Of a stretch of DNA of 12,566 bases, positions 1 to 6,835 are shown one piece after another. This DNA comes from Actinomycetes bacterium. GTDB lineage: Bacteria; Actinomycetota; Acidimicrobiia; Acidimicrobiales; Acidimicrobiaceae. Numbering within the stretch: position 1 is the first letter of the stretch; each line of letters starts with the position of its first letter. A model generated the notes under the pieces. That model saw only the letters and a list, made by a program, of their open reading frames with translations. It was not told where the DNA came from and searched no databases. A program made the position numbers and the translations under genes. The stretch covers positions 1-12,566 of the forward strand of contig JAKASN010000013.1 of NCBI GenBank assembly GCA_021819025.1. The letters are read 5' to 3'.

Positions 1-386
1 TCCTGCGGGTGACCTTCGTAGTCGGCGTCGGGGTGGCAATCGCATTGTGGGCGGCCTTCAACGGTCACCTGCCGGGCTATCGGATGCTTCCCGCGCATTG
101 GTTCGTGCTGGCGTGGGTCGGCGGCTTTGGCGGCAATATCGCCATTGAGGCCCTGAGCACACGGGGGCTGCCCCTACTGTGGCCGCTGCGATGGCGGTTC
201 CGCGTTCCGGTGCTCGGCGAGACCGGAGGGTTGCGCGACGGCTGGGCGGTCGGCGCGCTTCTGGCTGTCTGGGTGGGATGGTGGTGGAACCACTACCAGG
301 GCTTCCATGTTTTTGTGGTGGGCTTTGAGATGCTGGGAGCACTGCTGCTCCATTCGGCACAGCAGTTCCTACAGCGATGGCTTTAG
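1..386 (+). CDS. YdjM-like membrane metal-dependent hydrolase (DUF457), 3' part
   Basis: The reading frame is open from the window edge, so the N-terminus is probably missing; a GTG at 9 is available but lacks a visible ribosome binding site. The visible ~125 residues are hydrophobic, with about three membrane segments. The stretch STRGLPLLWPLRWRFRVPV matches the conserved 'TxxGxPLLWPF...RFRLP' signature of the YdjM/DUF457 inner-membrane hydrolases. The family's N-terminal HRGxTHS motif would lie upstream, outside the window. In E. coli, ydjM is LexA-controlled; regulation here cannot be seen. The substrate of this family is not established. The last 18 bases overlap the 3' end of the convergent gene at 369-761. 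Confidence 0.65.
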   Translation, partial: LRVTFVVGVGVAIALWAAFNGHLPGYRMLPAHWFVLAWVGGFGGNIAIEALSTRGLPLLWPLRWRFRVPVLGETGGLRDGWAVGALLAVWVGWWWNHYQGFHVFVVGFEMLGALLLHSAQQFLQRWL

Positions 387-761
387 CCTTGGGCGAGGCT
401 CAGGGCGGATGTCCTGGCTCTCCTGCTCGCCAAGGCCCTCTTGTAACACAGCGGCGAGAAGTGCCCGGTTGGTCTCGGGATCGATGAACTCCTTCATCAA
501 TCCCAGCACTTGGCTGATGCGGGAGCGCTCCTCGGGGGAATCGAGCAGCTCGACGAACTCGGCGACCAAGGCATGCTGGATCTCGGCGAGCGCCTCGTCC
601 CCGACGCGTCTCATCTCGGGAATCGAGATCATGATCTCATCCCCGATGGCGCTGGTGGCGCTCCGCCAGAACGGGTCGCACATATTGGCCGCCAGGTCTT
701 TTACGGTCATACCGGGGCGGAGCTCGTCGAGCACCGCGTCTACATTCTCGAACTTTGTCAT
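369..761 (-). CDS. Hypothetical 130-aa soluble protein, divergent from the replication gene
   Basis: Not recognised. The start at 761 (MTKFENVD) was chosen because AGAGGAG lies about 8 bases upstream of it; an in-frame ATG at 782 has no such site and falls inside the GCATATATAT motif. The protein is acidic and predicted mostly helical, with no membrane segment and no catalytic motif that I can identify. The C-terminus is rich in proline and arginine (RPEPRPRLKP). It is read away from the RepA-RepC gene across a 224-base gap and ends inside the last codons of the convergent YdjM-like gene. Its position next to the replication gene would suit a copy-control or maintenance role, but that is only a positional inference. 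Confidence 0.6.
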   Translation of the reverse strand: MTKFENVDAVLDELRPGMTVKDLAANMCDPFWRSATSAIGDEIMISIPEMRRVGDEALAEIQHALVAEFVELLDSPEERSRISQVLGLMKEFIDPETNRALLAAVLQEGLGEQESQDIRPEPRPRLKPSL

Positions 762-780
762 GGCAAATTCTCCTCTGGCC

Positions 781-790
781 ATATATATGC
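781..790 (-). promoter_or_regulatory. Recurrent GCATAYNTAW motif, copy 1 (GCATATATAT)
   Basis: On the minus strand GCATATATAT lies 20 bases upstream of the start at 761, just before its ribosome binding site. It resembles a -10 region, and near-identical decamers precede three other left-side genes (933, 3354 and 6266). No convincing -35 box was seen. Confidence 0.4.
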
Positions 791-932
791 GGGAACGGCC
801 CATGCACCCGGACATGAAATTAACTACCAGCCGCGCGGCCTTCATCAAGCCCGAGGCGACTTCGCGCAACCCGTGGGGTGTGGATAGCGGCAGGGCCAAG
901 ATCCCTCTCCGACACGAAGGTTTGCGGGCCAG

Positions 933-942
933 GCATACATAA
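933..942 (+). promoter_or_regulatory. Recurrent GCATAYNTAW motif, copy 2 (GCATACATAA), before the RepA-RepC gene
   Basis: GCATACATAA lies 43 bases upstream of the ATG at 986 and is followed by a hairpin and the ribosome binding site. If it is a -10 element, the transcript would have a leader of roughly 35 bases that contains the hairpin. The -35 region shows no clear consensus. Confidence 0.4.
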
Positions 943-949
943 CGGCGAA

Positions 950-966
950 GCCCGAAAAAGTCGGGC
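950..966 (+). promoter_or_regulatory. Leader hairpin before the RepA-RepC gene
   Basis: GCCCGA (950-955) and TCGGGC (961-966) are perfect 6-base inverted arms around an AAAAG loop. The hairpin ends 8 bases before the AAGGAAA ribosome binding site and 19 bases before the ATG at 986. No U-run follows, so it is not a simple terminator. It could act on translation, on RNA stability, or as a palindromic protein site in DNA; the sequence does not decide between these. Confidence 0.4.
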
Positions 967-985
967 GGACCGAAAGGAAAACAAC

Positions 986-2608
986 ATGGCTGGCGACTGG
1001 AAGAACATCGACATTGCTGCGGCATTCAGAACAGAACCGCCGGTGATGGATTTTGTCTTGCCGGGTTTTCTGGCGGGGGCAGTCGGAGGGCTTTTCGCGG
1101 TCGGAGGGGCGGGAAAGAGTTTTTTCGCCTTGGAAGCGGCCATGGATGTCGTGACCGGGGACGCGGATCCGCTCGGCCTCAATTTGACGGAGCATGGCGA
1201 TGTCCTCATCCTTTCGGTAGGGGATCCGGAAATCGTCCTGCGTCATCGCCTTCATGATCTCGGCGCAATGCTGTCGCCGAGCGAGCGGGCGGAGATCGCG
1301 AGCGGCTTGACGATCATGACGCGGACGGGAGTCGGCTGGGATTTGATGACCGGCAAGGACTTCGGCGAGGTTGCCGAGTTCGGCGAGGGGAAGCGATTGA
1401 TCGTGCTCGACAGCTTGTCGAGGTTCCACCGCCTCGACGAGAATTCCAATCGCGATATGTTCGCGGTGCGGGGACAGATGGAGGCGCTCGCGCTCGCAAC
1501 CGGGGCGGCGGTTCTGTTCCTGCATTGGGTGGGCGAAAGCGCGGCGTTGACGGGGCGAGGCTGCTGGGGCGCATCGTTGGCAAACATGAGCGCGAAAGAG
1601 GCGGGAAAGCTCGGGGAGCTCGGAGCCGACGAGGTTGTCGGGGAGGGGATGAGCGGCTATTACGTCAGGCTCAGTTTGCCGGACCGCAACGACGGCGAGG
1701 AGGTCGAGGATCGATGGTTCAGACGCGGCACTGGTGGCGTTCTTCTTCCCGTCGATCTGGTGACCGTGAAATCGAAGCGGGAATCCACACGGCTGCTCGG
1801 GCGGGGAGCGCCCGCATCGCCGAGGATGGCGGTGGGGACGGCGGTGATTTCGGGGGGTTCGACTTCTAACGGGCTGCAACAAAAAACGGGGTCCACGACC
1901 GCGGCAGAAGGACTGCTGCGCCTCTTTCAGCCGACGCAGCGGCCAACTCGGGTCGTGGAAAAGGAGATCGAGACCCTCTGGGGGAAAGTAACGATCACCG
2001 GGCGATTAGGGCAGCGGCATCTCGATCTGCTTCAGCACATTCGGGCATGCGCTCTCCGGGTCGGTCGCCTGGATGATGGCGGAATCAGCATCCTGTGCGA
2101 CCCTTTCGAAATCAGAAAGCGTCTCGGCGGTAAAGGGATCTACTCCCATGAGGGGATGTGGACCTTGCTGAACGAGATGGTGGGGGTTCTGGTCGAGGTG
2201 AAAACGCCGGAGCCTTGGTCTTGGGAGCGTATCGTAAACTTCGTGGTCGAAGCGAAGGTCACCGAACGCAACCGGCTAACAGGCAAGGAGCGCGTGTCGA
2301 TGCGAGTAGACCTCGGGTCATTCGCCACTGCACTCTTCGACGAGGATTTGCAACTCTACTACGACCCGGCGGTCATATCGGCGCTGCAGCATGGGATTAG
2401 TCAAGCGATCGCGCGGCTGGTGTTGACGCACAAGGACGAACCCAACGGAGGTTGGAAGATCGACACCTTGATCCGCCAGGTTGCCGGAGAGATCGATGCG
2501 CGGGGGATGGTGAAGGCGCGGGCATTCATAAAGGCCGAAGCGCGGGGTTTGGAGGCTTGCGGGATTGCAGTCGATACCGAAGCGATGCGCATCCATCTCC
2601 GGCGATGA
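986..2608 (+). CDS. IncQ-type replication protein: RepA helicase-like domain fused to RepC-like initiator domain
   Basis: A single 540-aa frame starts at ATG 986, with AAAGGAAA about 6 bases before it. Residues 1-265 follow RSF1010 RepA, the hexameric replicative helicase: an N-terminal MDFVLPGFLAG segment, Walker A AVGGAGKS (38-45), the RHRLHDLGAMLSPSER block (86-101), Walker B RLIVLD (137-142), FLHW (178-181), and the RWFRR end motif (243-247). Residues ~325-540 look like a winged-helix initiator of the RepC type, which in RSF1010 is a separate protein that binds origin iterons. The two halves are joined by a low-complexity linker (~268-322) with no stop. Compared with my recollection of RSF1010 RepA, the catalytic Glu (AED) reads VGD at 78-80, and the segment carrying the arginine finger (DNIRW) is absent or shortened around residues 188-198. 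The helicase half may therefore be a weak ATPase or serve as a loading platform. Family assignment of the RepA half is firm; the RepC half is less certain. Confidence 0.85.
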   Translation: MAGDWKNIDIAAAFRTEPPVMDFVLPGFLAGAVGGLFAVGGAGKSFFALEAAMDVVTGDADPLGLNLTEHGDVLILSVGDPEIVLRHRLHDLGAMLSPSERAEIASGLTIMTRTGVGWDLMTGKDFGEVAEFGEGKRLIVLDSLSRFHRLDENSNRDMFAVRGQMEALALATGAAVLFLHWVGESAALTGRGCWGASLANMSAKEAGKLGELGADEVVGEGMSGYYVRLSLPDRNDGEEVEDRWFRRGTGGVLLPVDLVTVKSKRESTRLLGRGAPASPRMAVGTAVISGGSTSNGLQQKTGSTTAAEGLLRLFQPTQRPTRVVEKEIETLWGKVTITGRLGQRHLDLLQHIRACALRVGRLDDGGISILCDPFEIRKRLGGKGIYSHEGMWTLLNEMVGVLVEVKTPEPWSWERIVNFVVEAKVTERNRLTGKERVSMRVDLGSFATALFDEDLQLYYDPAVISALQHGISQAIARLVLTHKDEPNGGWKIDTLIRQVAGEIDARGMVKARAFIKAEARGLEACGIAVDTEAMRIHLRR

Positions 2609-2678
2609 GATAAGCCGCAGCCGCACGGCCATCCGGACGTTTGGATTTTGGCCTGGCCGGAGCATCAATTGGTCAGGT

Positions 2679-2709
2679 AATCGCCCAGATCCAAGATTGG
2701 CGATTTTTT
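2679..2709 (+). terminator. Probable rho-independent terminator after the RepA-RepC gene
   Basis: AATCGCC (2679-2685) and GGCGATT (2699-2705) form a 7-base stem with a 13-base loop, and the second arm runs straight into six T (2704-2709). It lies about 70 bases after the stop at 2608. The rather large loop lowers confidence. Confidence 0.5.
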
Positions 2710-2760
2710 CGGCCTAATTACCCAAGTAGAGGCGAAAACGACAAAGGAAGGAAGCAAGGG

Positions 2761-3156
2761 ATGAATGCATTGAAAGTCACCGTCATGGCGGTAGCCGCGG
2801 CGGTGATCGGTCTTGCCGCGGCGGGTGCCTGGTGGCGGTGGGGCACCAGCTTTCCTCGCCACTGGTTTCGTCGGCGCAGCTTCGCCGAGGAGCACAGGCA
2901 CGAGCTTGGTCTGGACGACGTTCCGAACGAGTTTCGGGAGGTGATGGAGAAGTCGATGGACGAGTGGGACATCAGCCAGGCAATGGCCGACGCACTGCTC
3001 GGGGACCTCATTCTAGACCTGAGCGACTTCGAATACCGGGTCTTCGTGGTTCGCTGCGTCGAGGGGCGCACGCGCACCGAGACGGCGGAGCTGCTCGGCT
3101 GCTCGGTTTCGGACCTGGCCGAGCTCGAGAAGTCCATCCAGGTCAAACGGGTCTGA
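2761..3156 (+). CDS. Membrane-anchored protein with a sigma-70 region-4-like helix-turn-helix
   Basis: 131 aa. The start at 2761 has AAGGAAGGA about 8 bases upstream; a longer frame from 2641 would read through the terminator hairpin and is rejected. Residues 5-25 form one hydrophobic segment followed by a strongly basic stretch (PRHWFRRRS), which predicts an N-terminal anchor with the rest in the cytoplasm by the positive-inside rule. Residues ~87-126 (LSDFEYRVFVVRCVEGRTRT...AELLGCSVSDLAELEKS) look like the region 4 helix-turn-helix of sigma factors or related regulators: a 'hydrophobic-R-EGR-T-E-AELLG-S' pattern. Region 2 is absent, so it is not a sigma factor. It could be a membrane-linked DNA-binding or partition-related protein. 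The gene is separated from the replication gene by a terminator. Confidence 0.65.
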   Translation: MNALKVTVMAVAAAVIGLAAAGAWWRWGTSFPRHWFRRRSFAEEHRHELGLDDVPNEFREVMEKSMDEWDISQAMADALLGDLILDLSDFEYRVFVVRCVEGRTRTETAELLGCSVSDLAELEKSIQVKRV

Positions 3157-3353
3157 AGCGCGATACCACTGGAGGGGCGTGGAACGCGCGGGACATCAGC
3201 CGGGCCGACGATCATTTCCAAACACTGTTGCCATCTACCCTTGACGGTCGGTGCCCGGGCTGGGCTATTGACGCTGCGGCCTCGACTTCGGGACACGGGC
3301 GTATGGGATGTCGAAAAGGTTGTGGCGAATCTGCGGGAAGTTCCGCGGCGCGT

Positions 3354-3363
3354 GCATACTTAT
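3354..3363 (+). promoter_or_regulatory. Recurrent GCATAYNTAW motif, copy 3 (GCATACTTAT)
   Basis: GCATACTTAT is followed by CGGGC and then the ATG at 3369. The arrangement is almost the same as before the ArdC-like gene (GCATATGTAT, GGGC, ATG). If it is a -10 element, transcription would begin at or close to the start codon, giving a leaderless mRNA. Confidence 0.4.
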
Positions 3364-3368
3364 CGGGC

Positions 3369-4166
3369 ATGAATTCACAACACTTTTCAGCGGGCCAGAT
3401 CAGCCACCTCGGAGCCGCGGAGGTAGCCGGAACGAACCTTCGCGATCTCAATCTCGACGGCAATCCCGATGCCGCGAGCGACGGCGAGACCAGCGTCCAG
3501 CATATACCCCTGGTGCTCGAGTACAACGATGCCGAGGACTGGTACTGGCACTACGGGAAAGAGCGGCTCTACGGGCGGTTGTACCCCAGGGCCGTCAAAG
3601 TCGGCGAAACTCTCGTGGACTGGCCGAGCCTGCACCGCTTCGTGAGCAGTTACGCCTGGATCGAGGGGCGCTGGCGCTTCATCTTGGACAAGCCCTGCTG
3701 GATGCTGCACGCCGATGTGGTTGACCGAGTGGTGATGCTCTATCAGGGCAGGAAATCCTATGAGGAGCACCGCAATTCTGGCGAGGTGAAGAGCCATGTG
3801 GAATTCCTGGATCTCCTGGAGCGGGTGGTGAAAGACGTGGGGGATCTCCTCTCGCGTTGCGAGATCAAGACCGTCGAGGGCAAAGACGGCAAGCAGCCCT
3901 ATCTCTACGTGCGCCACTCCGCTGACGAATATGTCCGCAGATGGATTCCCACGGTCTTGCATCAGGTGATCAGATGGGACGGGATAGATCTCGCCACTTC
4001 GCCGGTGATGGATGCGGCGCGAGGGGACGCGGCGGGCACCTACACCATGGGTTCGTTGGGAGAGGGCCCGGCGCGCAGCGGGTGTGAAGACATCGCTGGA
4101 CCGGATGAGTTCAGCGATATCGGGGATGCTGATGCCGAGGGCGATGGGTGTGAAAGCGATGCATAG
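3369..4166 (+). CDS. Hypothetical 265-aa protein
   Basis: Not recognised. I chose ATG 3369 because the GCATACTTAT motif ends 5 bases before it; an in-frame ATG at 3303 would add 22 residues. Neither has a clear ribosome binding site. Residues ~48-225 are rich in Trp and Tyr (DAEDWYWHYGKERLYGRLYP, DWPSLHRF, YAWIEGRWRF), suggesting a compact globular domain. The last ~45 residues are acidic, glycine-rich and probably disordered. No membrane segment or known catalytic motif is visible. It is first in a same-strand block with the genes at 4216 and 4454. A long minus-strand frame over 3387-4274 is its codon shadow. Confidence 0.6.
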   Translation: MNSQHFSAGQISHLGAAEVAGTNLRDLNLDGNPDAASDGETSVQHIPLVLEYNDAEDWYWHYGKERLYGRLYPRAVKVGETLVDWPSLHRFVSSYAWIEGRWRFILDKPCWMLHADVVDRVVMLYQGRKSYEEHRNSGEVKSHVEFLDLLERVVKDVGDLLSRCEIKTVEGKDGKQPYLYVRHSADEYVRRWIPTVLHQVIRWDGIDLATSPVMDAARGDAAGTYTMGSLGEGPARSGCEDIAGPDEFSDIGDADAEGDGCESDA

Positions 4167-4215
4167 ATGTACTGGCAGGGACATTGGGGCTCGGGGCGGA
4201 TTCGGAGGCGGGGCG

Positions 4216-4431
4216 ATGGTAGAGGACACCGAGAGCGATGACGCGCAGCTGCAAGACGCGGTGCGGAAAATCACCCGCAGGTTGAGGTCGCTGGAGAGAA
4301 TGTGGCCGCCGGGGCTGGCTCTTGACTCGATCGATGGAATCCTGCGGCTTCAGGCGCGGGGTAAGGCGATGGAGGCGGGAGAAGAGCTCGAGAACTTTCC
4401 TGGCATAACCAGCGACGGAGGCGGATCGTGA
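4216..4431 (+). CDS. Hypothetical 71-aa protein
   Basis: Not recognised. The ATG at 4216 is preceded by GGAGG with 7 bases between, which supports this start over earlier in-frame ones that overlap the upstream gene. The protein is charged and predicted helical: an acidic first ten residues, then a basic helix (RKITRRLRSLERMW). It has no membrane segment. It begins 50 bases after the gene at 3369 stops and ends 22 bases before the gene at 4454 starts, so all three are probably co-transcribed. Its size and charge would suit a small accessory or DNA-binding protein, but nothing in the sequence proves this. Confidence 0.55.
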   Translation: MVEDTESDDAQLQDAVRKITRRLRSLERMWPPGLALDSIDGILRLQARGKAMEAGEELENFPGITSDGGGS

Positions 4432-4453
4432 GCAATAGGAGGGGGAGATTTCG

Positions 4454-5242
4454 ATGAGAGCAGACGTCGTGCTCGACCTTGCCATCGGGAGCGGGCCCTA
4501 TCTATCCCCGAGTGGGGTCAGGCGGATGGGGCGCTCCTTCTGGCGCACCAGCCGCCATTTCCACATCCAGGGCGGGGTCAATGCAGTCAATGGCTGGGAG
4601 AACTTCAGCGAAAGCTTCAAAGTCGAGGACATCGAATCCGCTCGCTATGTGTCCTGGTACTACGCGATGCTCCGCCAGCTTTACCTGTCGGGCTGCACCT
4701 ATGCCGATATTCAGAAATTCGTGGCCGTCGATCCCATCAAGTACTTGGCCGCCGCATTCGACGACGCCACCTGTCACCCCGGCAACCCCGCATTGGTGCT
4801 GGCGCATCATGGCATGCGCGCCATTCTCGGGGCGCATATCAAGCTGGTGGACGGGGAGGTGCACTGGCAGTTGGAGCCGCGCTACGCGGAGCTCTTCGGG
4901 CGGATCGCGGCGATGGCAATCGCGATCATCACTCTCTATGAGCCCGGAACAGGCCTTCTTGTGGGATGGGTGTGGCGCGAGCCCCACCAACCCTGGCGGA
5001 GATCTCGGGCCTGGTTCATCGAGCGCTACAACCCCGCAGGGGGCGAAGTCGGCGGCTGCCGCTTCGTAACCCCGCTGGTTGGGGGGAACTGGGAGCTCGC
5101 CATGATCTATGACACCAACATCTTCGTGCCGCACTGGAAGCGCCAGGTGATCTGCTCGAGCTTCATGCCCGGCGAATGGAAACCGAAGCGTCGGTCGATA
5201 AGGCCGAGCACCAAAGAGACTGTTGCCACCTGGTTCAACTAG
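4454..5242 (+). CDS. Hypothetical 262-aa protein
   Basis: Not recognised. The start is well supported by TAGGAGGGGG about 8 bases before the ATG. The protein is rich in Trp, Tyr and His, with a stretch RSFWRTSRHFHIQGGVNAVNG near residues 27-47. A moderately hydrophobic helix (RIAAMAIAIITLYEPG, ~150-165) could be a core helix rather than a membrane anchor. There is no signal peptide. The C-terminus is basic (GEWKPKRRSIRPS). It is last in the block with 3369 and 4216. Its stop codon overlaps the stop of the convergent ArdC-like gene through a shared CTAG at 5239-5242. Confidence 0.65.
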   Translation: MRADVVLDLAIGSGPYLSPSGVRRMGRSFWRTSRHFHIQGGVNAVNGWENFSESFKVEDIESARYVSWYYAMLRQLYLSGCTYADIQKFVAVDPIKYLAAAFDDATCHPGNPALVLAHHGMRAILGAHIKLVDGEVHWQLEPRYAELFGRIAAMAIAIITLYEPGTGLLVGWVWREPHQPWRRSRAWFIERYNPAGGEVGGCRFVTPLVGGNWELAMIYDTNIFVPHWKRQVICSSFMPGEWKPKRRSIRPSTKETVATWFN

Positions 5243-6261
5243 AGGCGAAATCTCGGACCCGATGGCACGAGCACCTTGGGCTCGGGCTCGGGTTCGGGTT
5301 CCACTGCGAGTTCGGACTCGGCTTCCAGTTCTTCGGCCTGAGCCAGGGCGAAGCCGAGCACGTAGTCGCTGATCTTCTGGGCGGAGGAGATCGCTGCCAT
5401 CAGCTCCGGCTTGCGCTGATCCTCCGGGAGCGCACTGAGCCAGCCTGTGAGATAGGCAGCGGAGTTGTCGAGGCCGGAACGCTCGGTGCGATCCACCTGA
5501 AGCGGATCGAAGGCGATTCCCAGCGTCCTGGCGCTCATCGCGGCGGAGATCTCGGCGCGGAGCTCTTCCTTGGCATAGTCCGCGCTGCCAAAGAGATGGT
5601 TCAGATCGCGCTTGAGGCGCTCCTTATGGCCGGTCGCATGGCCGATCTCATGCAGGAGCACGGTGTCGTAGTCGGCGGCTGTGGCGAATGAGGTGAGCGC
5701 GGGGATGCGGATGACATCAGCGCTCGGGCGGTAGTAGGCCTGGGTTCCCCCGATGCTCAGGGTCGCCCCCATGCCTGAGACGATCGCGGTGACGCGCGGG
5801 TCGGGTTCCAGGGAGGCTTCGGAGAGTTCGGGGCTCGGCAGTTCGGGCATACCCTCGATCTGGGAGGCGTGAAAGACCGTGTAGTACCTCACCACGAGAC
5901 GCTTTTCCTTGAGCGTGGCCTCATCTCCATCGACCTCGAGGTCCTTGGTACTTTCGAGCACCATCCATTTTTCCACGGAGATGCCATGCGATCCCTTGCG
6001 GATGTGCCAATTCTTCTCCTGGGCTTGTCTGAAGGTACACCAGCGGGGATCCGAGTCTGGCTGGTTGAGGCCGAGCCAGAACTGGTTGATGCCGCGGTAG
6101 TGCTTGCCGGTGACGGCATTGACCGGGGTATCGTCGCCTGTGGCGGGGTTCCAAGGCCTTTGCCAGGGGGCGGTGCCGGCTTCGATGTGGCTGATCAGTG
6201 CATCGGCCAGATCCTGGCGGACGTCTTTGCGGGGTTTTGTGTCTCGTTCTATTTTCGTCAT
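5239..6261 (-). CDS. ArdC/TraC-like antirestriction protein
   Basis: 340 aa from the ATG at 6261. An ATG at 6267 is also possible, but 6261 mirrors the motif-to-start arrangement of the gene at 3369. Residues ~8-130 match the ArdC-like single-stranded-DNA-binding domain: DVRQDLADALISHIEAGTAPWQRPW, RGINQFWL, and WCTFRQAQEKNWHIRKGSHG. Residues ~150-290 form a zincin-type metalloprotease domain with HEIGH at 204-208 and a downstream KEELRAEISAA segment likely to supply the third metal ligand. Homologues on conjugative plasmids bind and protect incoming single-stranded DNA from restriction. The tail has an EP repeat (VEPEPEPEP) encoded by a simple DNA repeat near 5275-5305. The key motifs are intact, so it is probably functional. 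Confidence 0.85.
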   Translation of the reverse strand: MTKIERDTKPRKDVRQDLADALISHIEAGTAPWQRPWNPATGDDTPVNAVTGKHYRGINQFWLGLNQPDSDPRWCTFRQAQEKNWHIRKGSHGISVEKWMVLESTKDLEVDGDEATLKEKRLVVRYYTVFHASQIEGMPELPSPELSEASLEPDPRVTAIVSGMGATLSIGGTQAYYRPSADVIRIPALTSFATAADYDTVLLHEIGHATGHKERLKRDLNHLFGSADYAKEELRAEISAAMSARTLGIAFDPLQVDRTERSGLDNSAAYLTGWLSALPEDQRKPELMAAISSAQKISDYVLGFALAQAEELEAESELAVEPEPEPEPKVLVPSGPRFRL

Positions 6262-6265
6262 GCCC

Positions 6266-6275
6266 ATACATATGC
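6266..6275 (-). promoter_or_regulatory. Recurrent GCATAYNTAW motif, copy 4 (GCATATGTAT)
   Basis: On the minus strand GCATATGTAT is followed by GGGC and the ATG at 6261. No ribosome binding site lies between, which fits a leaderless or near-leaderless transcript if this is a -10 element. Confidence 0.4.
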
Positions 6276-6349
6276 AGCAAGGGCGAAGGCGCTTGCCCGC
6301 GATATGCAAGATCAGCCCTCAGAAGCGCATTCGCATCCAGAGGGTCACC

Positions 6350-6778
6350 TCACGCGTTGGGCAGAATGGCCTCAAAGGCAGACCGCACTTCGCGAGGGAA
6401 TGCCAGGGACTTGTGAGCGCTACGGTCCATGTGCACTCCGGTAAGTTCGGCGGTCGCCATCACTTCGCCGTCCTCTTCACCTGTCATGGTGTGCTTGAAC
6501 TGGCAGGAGCTGTTGGTAACTTTGATCAGCTCGGTGCGCACCGAAACGGTATCGCCGGGGAATAGCTCTCGTTTGTACTCGATATGCTCGGCTACCGCAG
6601 CCATGCCCACCCCTGTTTCACGCATATAGCGTCCGGTGATTCCCATGCGCGCAAAGAAGACCCAGGTAGCCTGGTCGAACATGCCCACGTAATGGCGCAC
6701 GTTCATATGCCCCATGTGATCCACTTGATCTGGATAGACGACACCGATATAGGTGGGGATACTCTGACTCTCGATCAT
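6350..6778 (-). CDS. Acyl-CoA thioesterase-like protein (4HBT hot-dog family)
   Basis: 142 aa, the normal length for a single hot-dog domain. VDHMGHMNVRHYVGMFDQA (19-37) is the family's 'D-x-x-G-H-x-N-x-x-x-Y' helix signature, with D20 as the likely catalytic acid and H24/N26 in the pocket. ELFPGDTVSVRTEL is the typical following strand. Such enzymes hydrolyse acyl-CoA or aryl-CoA thioesters in the cytoplasm; the substrate cannot be read here. The ATG at 6778 has only a weak upstream GGCGAG. The gene lies between the ArdC-like gene and a fragment of a second ardC-like gene, so it is probably cargo of an earlier insertion or rearrangement. Nothing links it clearly to the amine module further right. 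Confidence 0.8.
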   Translation of the reverse strand: MIESQSIPTYIGVVYPDQVDHMGHMNVRHYVGMFDQATWVFFARMGITGRYMRETGVGMAAVAEHIEYKRELFPGDTVSVRTELIKVTNSSCQFKHTMTGEEDGEVMATAELTGVHMDRSAHKSLAFPREVRSAFEAILPNA

Positions 6779-6835
6779 CTCGCCACGTTATCCCAACTTT
6801 TTGCAGGGAGGCAAGCAGATCTTTGGTAACTGGTC

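Noticed and set aside
762..985. IncQ-type oriV iterons
   Set aside because: No tandem ~20-base repeats were seen here, in 2609-2760, or in 3157-3368. The origin is probably outside the window or of another form.
845..1882. 345-codon minus-strand frame opposite the replication gene
   Set aside because: It is opposite the clearly RepA-like frame, is rich in Arg, Pro and His as G/C-rich shadows are, and shows no domain.
1826..2608. Separate RepC start at the internal ATG 1826
   Set aside because: The GAGG before it is too close to the ATG to be a good ribosome binding site, and the frame is continuous with RepA. A minor internal product is not excluded.
3387..4274. 295-codon minus-strand frame
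   Set aside because: It is a shadow of the 3369 gene; the plus-strand frame has the motif-linked start and a more natural composition.
5270..5310. Tandem DNA repeat as a CRISPR or iteron
   Set aside because: It is the coding sequence of the EP repeat at the ArdC-like C-terminus, with no spacers.
5176..5691. Plus-strand frames over the ArdC-like gene
   Set aside because: The minus-strand protein has the full ArdC domain and HEIGH motif, so these are antisense shadows.
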